Shown: piece after piece, positions 1 through 6,301 of the stretch
How positions within the stretch are numbered: the stretch's first letter is position 1
Layout of the letters: every line of letters starts with the position of its first letter
Assembly: GCA_900542245.1 (NCBI GenBank)
Contig: UQMQ01000026.1
Location: 1-20,487 of the forward strand
DNA from: an uncultured Eubacteriales bacterium
GTDB lineage: Bacteria; Bacillota; Clostridia; Peptostreptococcales; Anaerovoracaceae
Length of the DNA stretch: 20,487 bases
Reading direction: 5' to 3'
The notes under the pieces: model-generated
Told to the model about the DNA's origin: nothing
The model's database searches: none
The model's input: the letters and a program-made list of their open reading frames with translations, nothing else
Translations under genes and position numbers: made by a program

Positions 1-768
1 AATGCCCTCTATATCGACCGCAACAATGACCTCGGCTTTGTCATCCAGAAACGCCATCTGGTGATGTCCGAGTGCCAAAGCACCATCAACTGGAACATCC
101 CGATGCGCTGCCTCGGCTACGTCAGCCGTTCCCTCGAAAACCTTGCCGGTAAAGAGGGACTTTACGGCAGCAAGCTGGTCAAATTCCCTGTCCCAGAATT
201 TTACTTATTCTATGTGGGCAATGAAACGTGGAACACCAAAACCTTGAAGCTTTCCGATAGCTTCCAGGCACCACCAAAGGAAAATTCGCTCGAACTGGTT
301 GTCAAGTTCGTTAATTTGAATTATAATACAGATAGCGAAATCTTGCAGAGAAGTCCGTCGCTTTTGGGCTACAGCAAGCTGCTGTACTATATCAAAACAG
401 CAGCCAAGGAGAACGGCGGCGATTTGAAAAGCGCCATCGATACATCGGTAAAACAATGTATGGAGGAGGGCTTGATCGAAGACTTTCTGCGAAAACACAG
501 CCGGGAGGTGACAGGCATGCTTTTCAACGAAATTACAGTAGAAGAATTTGCGGAGATCCGCGCCCGCGAAGCCTACGAGGATGGCGAGAAATCCGGTTTC
601 ACGAAAGGCGAGAAATCCGGCTTCACCAAAGGAGAAACTGCCGGACTTGCGAAAGGTGCAGCACAGGAAAAGCGTGAGATCGCGCGAAACCTCATGCAGC
701 TTGGTTTAGATCTCGCGCAGATTCGTCAGGTTACCGGGCTGACATCGGAGGAAATTGAAAAGCTATAA
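1..768 (+). CDS. Rpn-family PD-(D/E)XK nuclease / putative transposase, 5' end outside window
   Basis: The frame is open from base 1, so the gene begins upstream of the window; 255 codons are visible. Residues encoded near bases 25-95 read NDLGFVIQKRHLVMSECQST, which matches the core of the Rpn family (PF12784, recombination-promoting nuclease / transposase-like), with the Asp of NDLGF and the E-x-Q-like SECQS as the expected PD-(D/E)XK metal-site residues. The C-terminal part has the charged helical tail usual in this family, with three 8-residue repeats (bases 583-654), then a helical end (ARNLMQLGLDLAQIRQVTGL). Family members are implicated in RecA-independent horizontal transfer and DNA cleavage; activity here is inferred. 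A GTG at 61 could be taken as a start, but it would delete the first part of the conserved domain, so a partial gene is the better reading. A terminator follows at 805. Confidence 0.85.
   Translation, partial: NALYIDRNNDLGFVIQKRHLVMSECQSTINWNIPMRCLGYVSRSLENLAGKEGLYGSKLVKFPVPEFYLFYVGNETWNTKTLKLSDSFQAPPKENSLELVVKFVNLNYNTDSEILQRSPSLLGYSKLLYYIKTAAKENGGDLKSAIDTSVKQCMEEGLIEDFLRKHSREVTGMLFNEITVEEFAEIRAREAYEDGEKSGFTKGEKSGFTKGETAGLAKGAAQEKREIARNLMQLGLDLAQIRQVTGLTSEEIEKL
583..654 (+). repeat. Three imperfect 24-bp tandem repeats inside the Rpn gene tail
   Basis: Units at 583-606, 607-630 and 631-654 encode GEKSGFTK, GEKSGFTK and GETAGLAK. The first two differ at only two bases, both silent. The reading frame is kept, so copy number can change without breaking the gene. 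Gly/Glu/Lys-rich repeats of this kind are common in the C-terminal linker of Rpn-family proteins. Confidence 0.85.
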
Positions 769-804
769 CGCGTATGATTTGACGCTGAATCATAAACTGA
801 CATT

Positions 805-827
805 GCCACCTTCTACGGGTGGCTTTT
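805..827 (+). terminator. Intrinsic terminator after the Rpn gene
   Basis: Stem GCCACC (805-810) pairs with GGTGGC (818-823), with a 7-nt loop, followed directly by TTTT. It lies 37 bases after the Rpn stop codon. Confidence 0.7.
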
Positions 828-1077
828 GTGTTGCAGCAAGACTATTGAGGATGCCAAGCCCTTTTGCACTTATGTTGGCTACGCTTCCTGTGATGGCATC
901 AACTTGCTTTGGCTATCACTGTCAAGAGCATTTTCGCATATTTTTTGAAGTTTGCATAGGTGCGCATGGTTTGACGCTTACGATTGTTTGACGCTTACAC
1001 TACTACAAAAAATGTGCAATCCGTACCTATATTCGCTCATGTTATGTGCAAAACTAAAAATAATTCGCCCATGTTTT
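828..1077. other. Non-coding stretch between terminator and gene remnant
   Basis: No convincing gene is visible: short open frames here have no ribosome binding site and no recognisable product. It contains two copies of GTTTGACGCTTAC (969-981 and 986-998); the TTTGACGCT core also occurs at 778-786, just after the Rpn stop codon. The base composition is AT-richer than the following mrp gene, consistent with eroded accessory DNA. Confidence 0.4.
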
Positions 1078-1341
1078 GTGATTTATTGGTTGAAATACGA
1101 AGTAAAAATGGGTATCGCAGCATTGATCCCGATAGAAGTAAAGGCAAGCAGCGGCAAAACAAAGTCTATGAAGACGCTGATCGACTCGGAAAAATATCCG
1201 GATATATGCTATGGATTCAAATTTTCTGCCAACAACATCGGTCACGAAAACCGGATCTATACATTCCCGTATTTCTGTACGTTTCTACTGAAGCGGTTTA
1301 TGCAGGATTTTCATCCGGAAGAAGAACATCTTTCTTGCTGA
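1078..1341 (+). pseudogene. C-terminal remnant of a DUF4143-type ATP-binding protein
   Basis: In the frame ending at the TGA at 1339-1341 the translation contains IPIEVKASSGKTKSMKTLID, then NNIGHENRIYTFPYFCTFLL. This matches the C-terminal DUF4143 domain of the AAA+/DUF4143 ATP-binding proteins common in gut anaerobes, where the IPIEVKA...KSKSLK block is the PD-(D/E)XK-like core and the xPYFxxFLL block is the usual C-terminus. The roughly 300 residues of ATPase domain expected upstream are absent: stops interrupt the frame, and the sequence before about 1096 is unrelated. No ribosome binding site is seen. I read it as a 5'-truncated relic. The left boundary is approximate. Confidence 0.6.
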
Positions 1342-1357
1342 ACCTCCAAAACAACGC

Positions 1358-1387
1358 TTGACAGCCGGAAGGGAAAGAGCGTAAAGT
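1358..1387 (+). promoter_or_regulatory. Possible promoter for mrp
   Basis: TTGACA at 1358-1363 is followed after 18 bases by TAAAGT (1382-1387), a four-of-six match to the -10 box. It sits about 60 bases upstream of the mrp start. The -35 is perfect but the -10 is poor. Confidence 0.35.
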
Positions 1388-1449
1388 AGATATTGAAATG
1401 AAAAAGATAAAATCAGTAGGATGATACAGATAAAGGAGTGTAATGTACT

Positions 1450-2289
1450 ATGAACAATCAATCAAATGTAAAAAAGGTGATCGGCGTGGTATCCGGCAAG
1501 GGTGGGGTTGGCAAGTCCTCAGTCACGTCCATGCTGGCGGTGGCGACGCAGAGGCTAGGCTATAAGGTCGCGATTCTGGATGCGGATATTACCGGTCCGT
1601 CGATCCCGCAGGCTTTCGGCATCCGAAGCAAGGCAACCGGAACCGATGAGGAAATCACACCGGTGGCTTCCAAGACGGGTATCAAGGTGATCTCCATCAA
1701 CGCGCTTTTGGAGAACACGACCGATCCGGTTGTCTGGCGCGGTCCGGTGCTGTCCGGGGTCATCGACCAGTTCTGGAACAATGTAGTCTGGGGCGATATC
1801 GATGTGATGTATGTGGACATGCCGCCGGGTACCGGTGACGTCGCGCTGACGGTATTCCAGTCGCTGCCGCTGGACGGTCTGGTGATCGTAACCTCGCCGC
1901 AGGAGCTGGTATCCATGATCGTCGAAAAGGCAGTCAAAATGGCGCAGCTGATGAACGTTCCGGTCATCGGTATCGTAGAGAATCTTTCTTATTATATCTG
2001 TCCGGACTGCGGCGCGAAGCATAAGATCTTCGGTGACGGTCATGTGGCAGAGGTCGCTGCAAAATACGGCATCGAGGCGATCGCGGAGATCCCAATCAAT
2101 CAAAAGATCGCGGCGGCTTGTGATAAAGGCATGATCGAGCTGTTTGACGGAGACTGGCTGGATCATATGGTCGAAGTCTGTCTGGCGGCGGATAACCCAA
2201 ACAAGCATGACGGTATGCCGCAGACACCGGAAAACTGCACCCACGACTGCGGGAGCTGCGGCGTCGAAGGCTGCGGCAGCCGCGCTTAG
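1450..2289 (+). CDS. mrp: Mrp/NBP35-type Fe-S cluster carrier ATPase
   Basis: This 279-residue protein is a cytoplasmic P-loop ATPase that binds and transfers Fe-S clusters to apo-proteins (Mrp/ApbC/Nbp35 family, ParA/MinD-like fold). It has the deviant Walker A GKGGVGKSS at residues 16-24, including the signature lysine K17, the switch block LDADITGPSIPQ, the DMPPGTGD motif, and the family CxxC (C184-P-D-C187) that holds the bridging cluster at the dimer interface. The C-terminus carries an extra cysteine-rich tail (CTHDCGSCGVEGCG). The ATG is preceded by AAAGGAG at 1432-1438, 11 bases away. It appears to be monocistronic: a possible promoter lies at 1358 and a strong terminator follows at 2484. 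The gene is GC-richer than the debris upstream. Confidence 0.95.
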   Translation: MNNQSNVKKVIGVVSGKGGVGKSSVTSMLAVATQRLGYKVAILDADITGPSIPQAFGIRSKATGTDEEITPVASKTGIKVISINALLENTTDPVVWRGPVLSGVIDQFWNNVVWGDIDVMYVDMPPGTGDVALTVFQSLPLDGLVIVTSPQELVSMIVEKAVKMAQLMNVPVIGIVENLSYYICPDCGAKHKIFGDGHVAEVAAKYGIEAIAEIPINQKIAAACDKGMIELFDGDWLDHMVEVCLAADNPNKHDGMPQTPENCTHDCGSCGVEGCGSRA

Positions 2290-2483
2290 TTTGGCAGAGG
2301 TTACAGATTTGGTAGGCGCGGTTTGGCTGCGGGTGCAGAGAAGCGTAGCAGGGGCAAAGCTGATCGGTGCAGCGCGCAGGACAAAGCGCGGCAGACAGGA
2401 AACAGGAAATCGTCTCGGATAAACGGAGAACGTGTAAACGAAGGATTTGTTTCCTGTGTAGAAACTTCAGAACAAACTTCACC

Positions 2484-2508
2484 AAAAGCACACACATTGT
2501 GTGCTTTT
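2484..2508 (+). terminator. Strong intrinsic terminator downstream of mrp
   Basis: A perfect 11-bp inverted repeat, AAAAGCACACA (2484-2494) and TGTGTGCTTTT (2498-2508), with a CAT loop. The flanking A and T runs make it usable in both directions. It lies about 195 bases after the mrp stop; the DNA between (2290-2483) shows no gene. Confidence 0.8.
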
Positions 2509-2537
2509 GTGCGCTAAGATGTAGGGAGTAATAAAGT

Positions 2538-2568
2538 CCGCAGGATTCATAGGAAATCTGCGGGTTTT
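2538..2568 (+). terminator. Second stem-loop with T-run ahead of the DUF5685 gene
   Basis: CCGCAG (2538-2543) pairs with CTGCGG (2558-2563), extended by ATT/AAT around a bulged G, and TTTT follows at 2565. It could be a back-up terminator or part of a leader for the next gene. The surrounding 2538-2640 is rich in CGCAGG-like words. Confidence 0.4.
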
Positions 2569-2664
2569 GCGAAAAGTTTGCGGCTTCGCAGGATGTCCGC
2601 AGGGTCACAAAGGATTCGCGGGGATTTAAGAAAGCTACACGCAGCAGTGAAAGGAAGTTTTATT

Positions 2665-3555
2665 TTGTTTGGATATGTGTTGGTCAATAAGCCGGAACTG
2701 AAGATCAGAGAATTTGAGACCTATCGCAGCTATTACTGCGGGCTGTGTCACGCGCTCAAGGAGCGGCATGGGCTGGCGGGGCGCATGACACTGAATTACG
2801 ATATGACCTTTTTGGTGATGATTCTTTCGGATCTCTACGATCTGCCGGAGGAGACCAAATGCACGAGGTGCATCGTGCATCCGCTGCACAAGCACTGCAG
2901 CCGCAAAAGTACGGTATCCGACTATTGCGCGGATATGTGCGTGCTGCTTTCCTATTACAAGATGCAGGACGACTGGAACGACGAGCATAAGCTCAAGGCG
3001 CTGATCGCCAAAGCGCTGCTCAAGCCGAAAGCCAGGCGCGTGGCTGCCGCGTACCCGGAGAAGGCAGCTTTCATCGAAAAGAAGATGAATATGCTGACGA
3101 TCGTCGAAAGTGCGCGGAATCTGCCGCTGGACAAGATCGCGAAGGTGTTCGGTGAAATCCTCGCGGAGGTCTTTGCTTATCGCGATGATTACTGGAAGGA
3201 AGATCTGTATAAAATCGGATTTTACCTGGGGAAATATATTTATCTTCTGGACGCATACGAAGATATTGAGGACGATTTGAAGACAGGCGCGTACAATCCG
3301 TTCAAGGCGCTGTATCAGGAGGAGCAGTTTGAGGAGCAGGTGCTGAATCTCTTGCTTCTGATGATCGGAGAGTGTACGGACGCGTTTGAGCGTCTGCCGC
3401 TGGTCGAAAACGTCGAGATCCTCAGAAACATTTTGTATTCCGGTGTCTGGGTGCGTTACGGCAAGACCAAGACCGCCCATGCCGAACAGAAGGAGAAGCA
3501 CAAGCCGCAGCCAAGGCGGAAAGGAGAAACCACGACTGCAGATGGATCCATATAA
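2665..3555 (+). CDS. DUF5685 family protein, TTG start
   Basis: The 296-residue product begins FGYVLVNKPELKIREFETY and continues RSYYCGLCHALK, the hallmark N-terminus of DUF5685, a clostridial family of unknown function. Start choice: TTG at 2665, seven bases after AAAGGAAG (2650-2657); it gives exactly the family N-terminus, and no ATG or GTG fits as well. Cysteines at 25, 28, 66, 69, 78, 88 and 92 (CGLC, CTRC, DYCADMC) suggest a metal or Fe-S site in the first 100 residues (inference). Later, DAYEDIEDDLKTGAYNPF is an acidic DxxxD-type block vaguely like those of all-helical prenyl-synthase folds. The 3' end overlaps the J-domain gene by 14 bases, implying joint translation and possibly shared function. 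The C-terminal tail is Lys/Arg-rich. Confidence 0.85.
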   Translation: MFGYVLVNKPELKIREFETYRSYYCGLCHALKERHGLAGRMTLNYDMTFLVMILSDLYDLPEETKCTRCIVHPLHKHCSRKSTVSDYCADMCVLLSYYKMQDDWNDEHKLKALIAKALLKPKARRVAAAYPEKAAFIEKKMNMLTIVESARNLPLDKIAKVFGEILAEVFAYRDDYWKEDLYKIGFYLGKYIYLLDAYEDIEDDLKTGAYNPFKALYQEEQFEEQVLNLLLLMIGECTDAFERLPLVENVEILRNILYSGVWVRYGKTKTAHAEQKEKHKPQPRRKGETTTADGSI

Positions 3556-4270
3556 GATACTCGGCATCAGCTATGACGCAACAGAAGAAGAAATCAAAAA
3601 AGCATATCGTGCGCTCAGCCGCAAATATCACCCGGATGCGAACGTCGGGAAGCCGAACCAGAAGGAGCTGGAGGAAAAGTTCAAGGAGGTCCAGCAGGCC
3701 TACAGCATGATCATGGATCAGCGGCAGGGCAAGGGACAGGCACAGCAGGCTTACCATGGCGCCGGAAACGGCGGCGGTTACGGCGGCAACGCCTGGAATC
3801 CGTTCGGCGGTGAGTTCTGGGGCTTCGACGGTCAGGGGAACCCATTCGGCAGCGGCTATCAGCAGCAGGAAGAAAGCAAGGACGCGCAGTACATGCGCGC
3901 GGCGCTGAACTATATCCAGAGCGGCTATTTCCGCGAGGGGCTGCATGTGCTCGAGCAGGTGCAGGAGCGCAGAGGGCAGTGGTATTATTACAGTGCCTTT
4001 GCCAATTATCGCGTCGGCAACAATGCGATCGCGCTGGAGCATGCCAAGGCAGCCTACGCGTTTGAACCGAACAATCCGTATTACGCCAGTCTTTTACAAC
4101 GCTTACAGGGCGGCGAAACGCGTTATCAGCAGCGCAGCGCCCGCTACGGTGGCAATCCGTCCATGCAGGGCTCCAATTACTGCGGGCAGTTCTGCACGAG
4201 CCTGCTCTGCATGAGCATGTGCTGCGGAGGCGGCGGCTACATGGGCGTGCCGATTTTATGCTGTATTTAG
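3542..4270 (+). CDS. J-domain (DnaJ-like) protein with TPR-like region and Cys-rich tail
   Basis: Residues 1-65 form a canonical J-domain (DPYKILGISYDATEEEIKKAY, with HPD at residues 30-32), which would stimulate the ATPase of a DnaK-type Hsp70. A Gly/Gln-rich linker follows (about 70-120), then a helical-repeat region resembling one or two TPRs (AALNYIQSGYFREGLHVLEQ, ALEHAKAAYAFEPNNPYYA). The last 30 residues hold cysteine clusters (NYCGQFCTSLLC, CMSMCCGGGG, LCCI). It is not DnaJ itself: the zinc-finger repeats and C-terminal substrate domains are missing. The ATG lies inside the end of the DUF5685 gene; AAGGAG at 3521-3526 is 15 bases upstream, so coupling to upstream translation is likely. 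J-protein plus DUF5685 is a recurrent clostridial pair; its client is unknown. Confidence 0.9.
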   Translation: MDPYKILGISYDATEEEIKKAYRALSRKYHPDANVGKPNQKELEEKFKEVQQAYSMIMDQRQGKGQAQQAYHGAGNGGGYGGNAWNPFGGEFWGFDGQGNPFGSGYQQQEESKDAQYMRAALNYIQSGYFREGLHVLEQVQERRGQWYYYSAFANYRVGNNAIALEHAKAAYAFEPNNPYYASLLQRLQGGETRYQQRSARYGGNPSMQGSNYCGQFCTSLLCMSMCCGGGGYMGVPILCCI

Positions 4271-4360
4271 GCTGCCTGCGGTGGGGGACGACTGCTGCAA
4301 TGCATGATACCCTCCGTTGACAAAGGCGCGTGCACCTATTAACGGAAAATAACAAAAAAG

Positions 4361-4421
4361 AAAACCCGTATTTCGCAGCGTCACAAGGAAGCTTGTGTGC
4401 GTCTGTAAAATCCGGGTTTTT
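4361..4421. terminator. Bidirectional terminator between convergent genes
   Basis: AAAACCCG at 4361-4368 pairs with CGGGTTTT at 4413-4420. The stem continues inward with one mismatch (ATTT/AAAT) and again near the tip (CACAAG/CTTGTG). A-rich DNA lies on the left and T-rich on the right, so it can end both the plus-strand J-domain transcript and the minus-strand dehydrogenase transcript. Confidence 0.8.
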
Positions 4422-4525
4422 ATGTTTCCGCTTGCGTGCGCCTGCCGGGCAGTATCCCAAGAGTGACCGCCGGGCGGCGCTGTCGATACGCCTTGACGGC
4501 ACATCGCGGCGGTTTGCGTCCTTAC

Positions 4526-5437
4526 CTATACGATGCGGTTCAGATCGCCGCCTGTAAGGAAGCTTTTGAGATTGGCGGCGCTGGTTTTGGTGATGACCGC
4601 GCGTGCTTCTTTGGTGGACCAGGCGATGTGCGGGGTGATATACAGGTTCTCAAGACCGATGAAGGGATGCCCCTTGCGCGGCGGTTCGCCGTTTACCACA
4701 TCGACAGCTGCGGCAGCCAGCTTGCCGCTTTTCAGCGCGTCGGCCACGTCATCTTCGTTGAGCAACGCACCGCGGGCGGTATTGATCAGAATCGCACCGT
4801 CCTTCATTTTGCTGATAAAGTCCTTGTTGACAAAGCCCTTGTTATCCGAGGTGGCAGGGCAGTGCAGGGTAAGCATATCGGATTGCACAGCGGCCTCCGG
4901 CTCTTTGCTGTAGATGTGGACGGTCATGCCGAAAGCCTCCGCGATCTGCGCGACGCGTCTGCCGATGGAGCCATAACCGATGATGCCCAGCGAGCGGCCG
5001 GACAGCTGCAGCAGCGGGCGGTCGATAAAGGTGAAATCCGGTGCGTTTTCCCACTGGTGTTCGCGTACCAGCGCGGTATAGCGGCCGACATGGTTCGTGA
5101 GCTCTAAAATCAGTGCGAACGTATGCTGCGCGACGGATTCTGTGGAGTAGGCAGGTACATTGCAGACCGCGATGCCACGTGCTTTGGCAGCCGCAAGGTC
5201 GATATTGTCGTACCCGGTGGCGGTTACGCCGATGAACTTCAGCTTCGGGGCGGCATCGATGACCGCCTTTGTGAATTTCACTTTGGAGGTAAAGACAGCC
5301 TCTGCGTCTTCAATTGCCGGAATGACATCCTCCGGTGCGATGCGATCGTAAGTGACCAGATCGCCAAGCTGTGCAAGCTCGTTCCAGTCCAGGTCGTTCA
5401 GGTGGATCGTGTAGGCATCTAAATTGACAATTTTCAT
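4526..5437 (-). CDS. D-2-hydroxyacid dehydrogenase (hydroxypyruvate reductase-like)
   Basis: This 303-residue NAD(P)-dependent oxidoreductase would interconvert a 2-keto acid and a D-2-hydroxy acid; sequence style suggests glycerate dehydrogenase/hydroxypyruvate reductase, but the substrate is not determined. Visible are the substrate-side block GVTATGYDNIDLAAAKARGI, the dinucleotide motif GYGSIG, and the catalytic triad Arg222 (NTARGALL), Glu251 (NGEPP) and His270 (TPHIAWST) with normal spacing. The family usually has 315-330 residues. Here the stretch after the second Rossmann strand runs straight from HIYSKEPEAAVQ to SDMLTLHCP, about 15 residues shorter than normal. The ATG has AGGAA about 6 bases upstream. 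It is a single gene with its own hairpin-bearing leader, convergent with the J-domain gene. Confidence 0.92.
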   Translation of the reverse strand: MKIVNLDAYTIHLNDLDWNELAQLGDLVTYDRIAPEDVIPAIEDAEAVFTSKVKFTKAVIDAAPKLKFIGVTATGYDNIDLAAAKARGIAVCNVPAYSTESVAQHTFALILELTNHVGRYTALVREHQWENAPDFTFIDRPLLQLSGRSLGIIGYGSIGRRVAQIAEAFGMTVHIYSKEPEAAVQSDMLTLHCPATSDNKGFVNKDFISKMKDGAILINTARGALLNEDDVADALKSGKLAAAAVDVVNGEPPRKGHPFIGLENLYITPHIAWSTKEARAVITKTSAANLKSFLTGGDLNRIV

Positions 5438-5450
5438 ACTGGGTTCCTAT

Positions 5451-5477
5451 CTGCGGAGAAACAACGATGCTCCGCAG
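5451..5477 (-). promoter_or_regulatory. Leader hairpin next to the dehydrogenase ribosome binding site
   Basis: CTGCGGAG (5451-5458) and CTCCGCAG (5470-5477) form a perfect 8-bp inverted repeat with an 11-nt loop. On the minus-strand transcript it ends two bases before the AGGAA Shine-Dalgarno (5444-5448). No T-run follows, so it is unlikely to be a terminator; it may be an operator or translation-control hairpin. Confidence 0.45.
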
Positions 5478-5541
5478 TCCTTTCATTTGTGAGATGGCAG
5501 GAAACGCACGTCACGCGCCGTATCCTGCAGTGCATACCTAC

Positions 5542-5570
5542 ATTATACGCGCAGACACTGCATTTTGCAC
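5542..5570 (-). promoter_or_regulatory. Possible promoter for the dehydrogenase gene
   Basis: On the minus strand a perfect TATAAT lies at 5547-5542. The hexamer 17 bases upstream, GTGCAA (5570-5565), is a weak -35. Location about 105 bases before the start codon fits the hairpin leader. Confidence 0.35.
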
Positions 5571-5599
5571 GAATTTTTGGTGAAATTTTTTTTGAAGTG

Positions 5600-5608
5600 T
5601 GGTAAAAT
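5600..5608 (+). promoter_or_regulatory. Extended -10 promoter for the rdgB operon
   Basis: TGGTAAAAT is an extended -10 element (TG-N-TAAAAT) in AT-rich DNA, 75 bases upstream of the rdgB start. No good -35 stands at 17 bases, which is tolerated with an extended -10. It lies back to back with the minus-strand promoter candidate at 5542-5570. Confidence 0.5.
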
Positions 5609-5683
5609 AAAATATACGTTTGCTTGCATAAAGGATCGAAAAGCAAGCAGAAATCGGAGGCTTTAACATAGGAGGCGACGGAG

Positions 5684-6295
5684 ATGAAACAAATCAGTGA
5701 AAACGTCATCGTCATGGCGTCACACAATCAGCATAAAATCAAAGAAATCGAGGCGATTACAAAGAAATTCGGCATGCCGGTGATTTCTCGTGATGAAGCG
5801 GGGGTGCCGCCTGTGGAAATCATCGAGGACGGAGAGACCTTCGAGGAAAATTCCTTCAAAAAGGCAAATGAGATCATGAAGCTTTGCGGCAGGATCACGC
5901 TGGCCGATGATTCCGGTTTGGAGGTCGACTATCTAGACGGCGCACCGGGGGTCTATTCGGCGCGCTTTGCAGGGGAGGACGGCAATGACGCCAAGAATAA
6001 CGAGAAGCTGCTCAAGCTGCTTGATGGCGCAGCGCCGGAGGCGCGGACGGCGCGCTTTGTATCTGTCATTACGATGGTGTATCCGGACGGTACGGTGCTG
6101 ACTGCCAGAGGAGAATGTCCGGGCAGGATTCTGGAAGCACCTGCAGGAGAAAACGGTTTCGGCTATGACCCGCTGTTTGTGCCGGATGGCTGTGATGTGA
6201 CCTTTGCACAGCTTGGCGCAGAGGAAAAAAACCGCATCAGTCACCGGGCAAAGGCGCTGGAAAAGCTGGAGTATCTTTTACAGGAAAGGAAATGA
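5684..6295 (+). CDS. rdgB: XTP/dITP diphosphatase (RdgB/HAM1)
   Basis: The 203-residue protein hydrolyses non-canonical purine NTPs (ITP, dITP, XTP) to the monophosphate and pyrophosphate, keeping deaminated bases out of DNA and RNA; it is cytoplasmic and Mg-dependent. Family motifs in order: MASHNQHKIKEIEAI (nucleotide/metal site), FEENSFKKA, LADDSGLEVDYLDGAPGVYS (catalytic Asp pair near residues 75-76), GFGYDPLFVP and the C-terminal SHRAKAL. Length is normal. AGGAGG at 5670-5675 lies 8 bases before the ATG. It leads a plus-strand gene run; the stop is 6 bases before the next start. The Maf-family enzyme at 16459 is a second house-cleaning pyrophosphatase in this window. Confidence 0.95.
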   Translation: MKQISENVIVMASHNQHKIKEIEAITKKFGMPVISRDEAGVPPVEIIEDGETFEENSFKKANEIMKLCGRITLADDSGLEVDYLDGAPGVYSARFAGEDGNDAKNNEKLLKLLDGAAPEARTARFVSVITMVYPDGTVLTARGECPGRILEAPAGENGFGYDPLFVPDGCDVTFAQLGAEEKNRISHRAKALEKLEYLLQERK

Positions 6296-6301
6296 CTGCC
6301 T

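Noticed and set aside
984..1361. Overlapping 125-codon plus-strand frame in the relic region
   Set aside because: The competing frame (ending 1341) carries the recognisable DUF4143 block; this one is its shadow.
2290..2422. Extension of an overlapping frame from the end of mrp into the downstream region
   Set aside because: No start signal or recognisable domain; it mainly shadows mrp and low-complexity Ala/Arg sequence.
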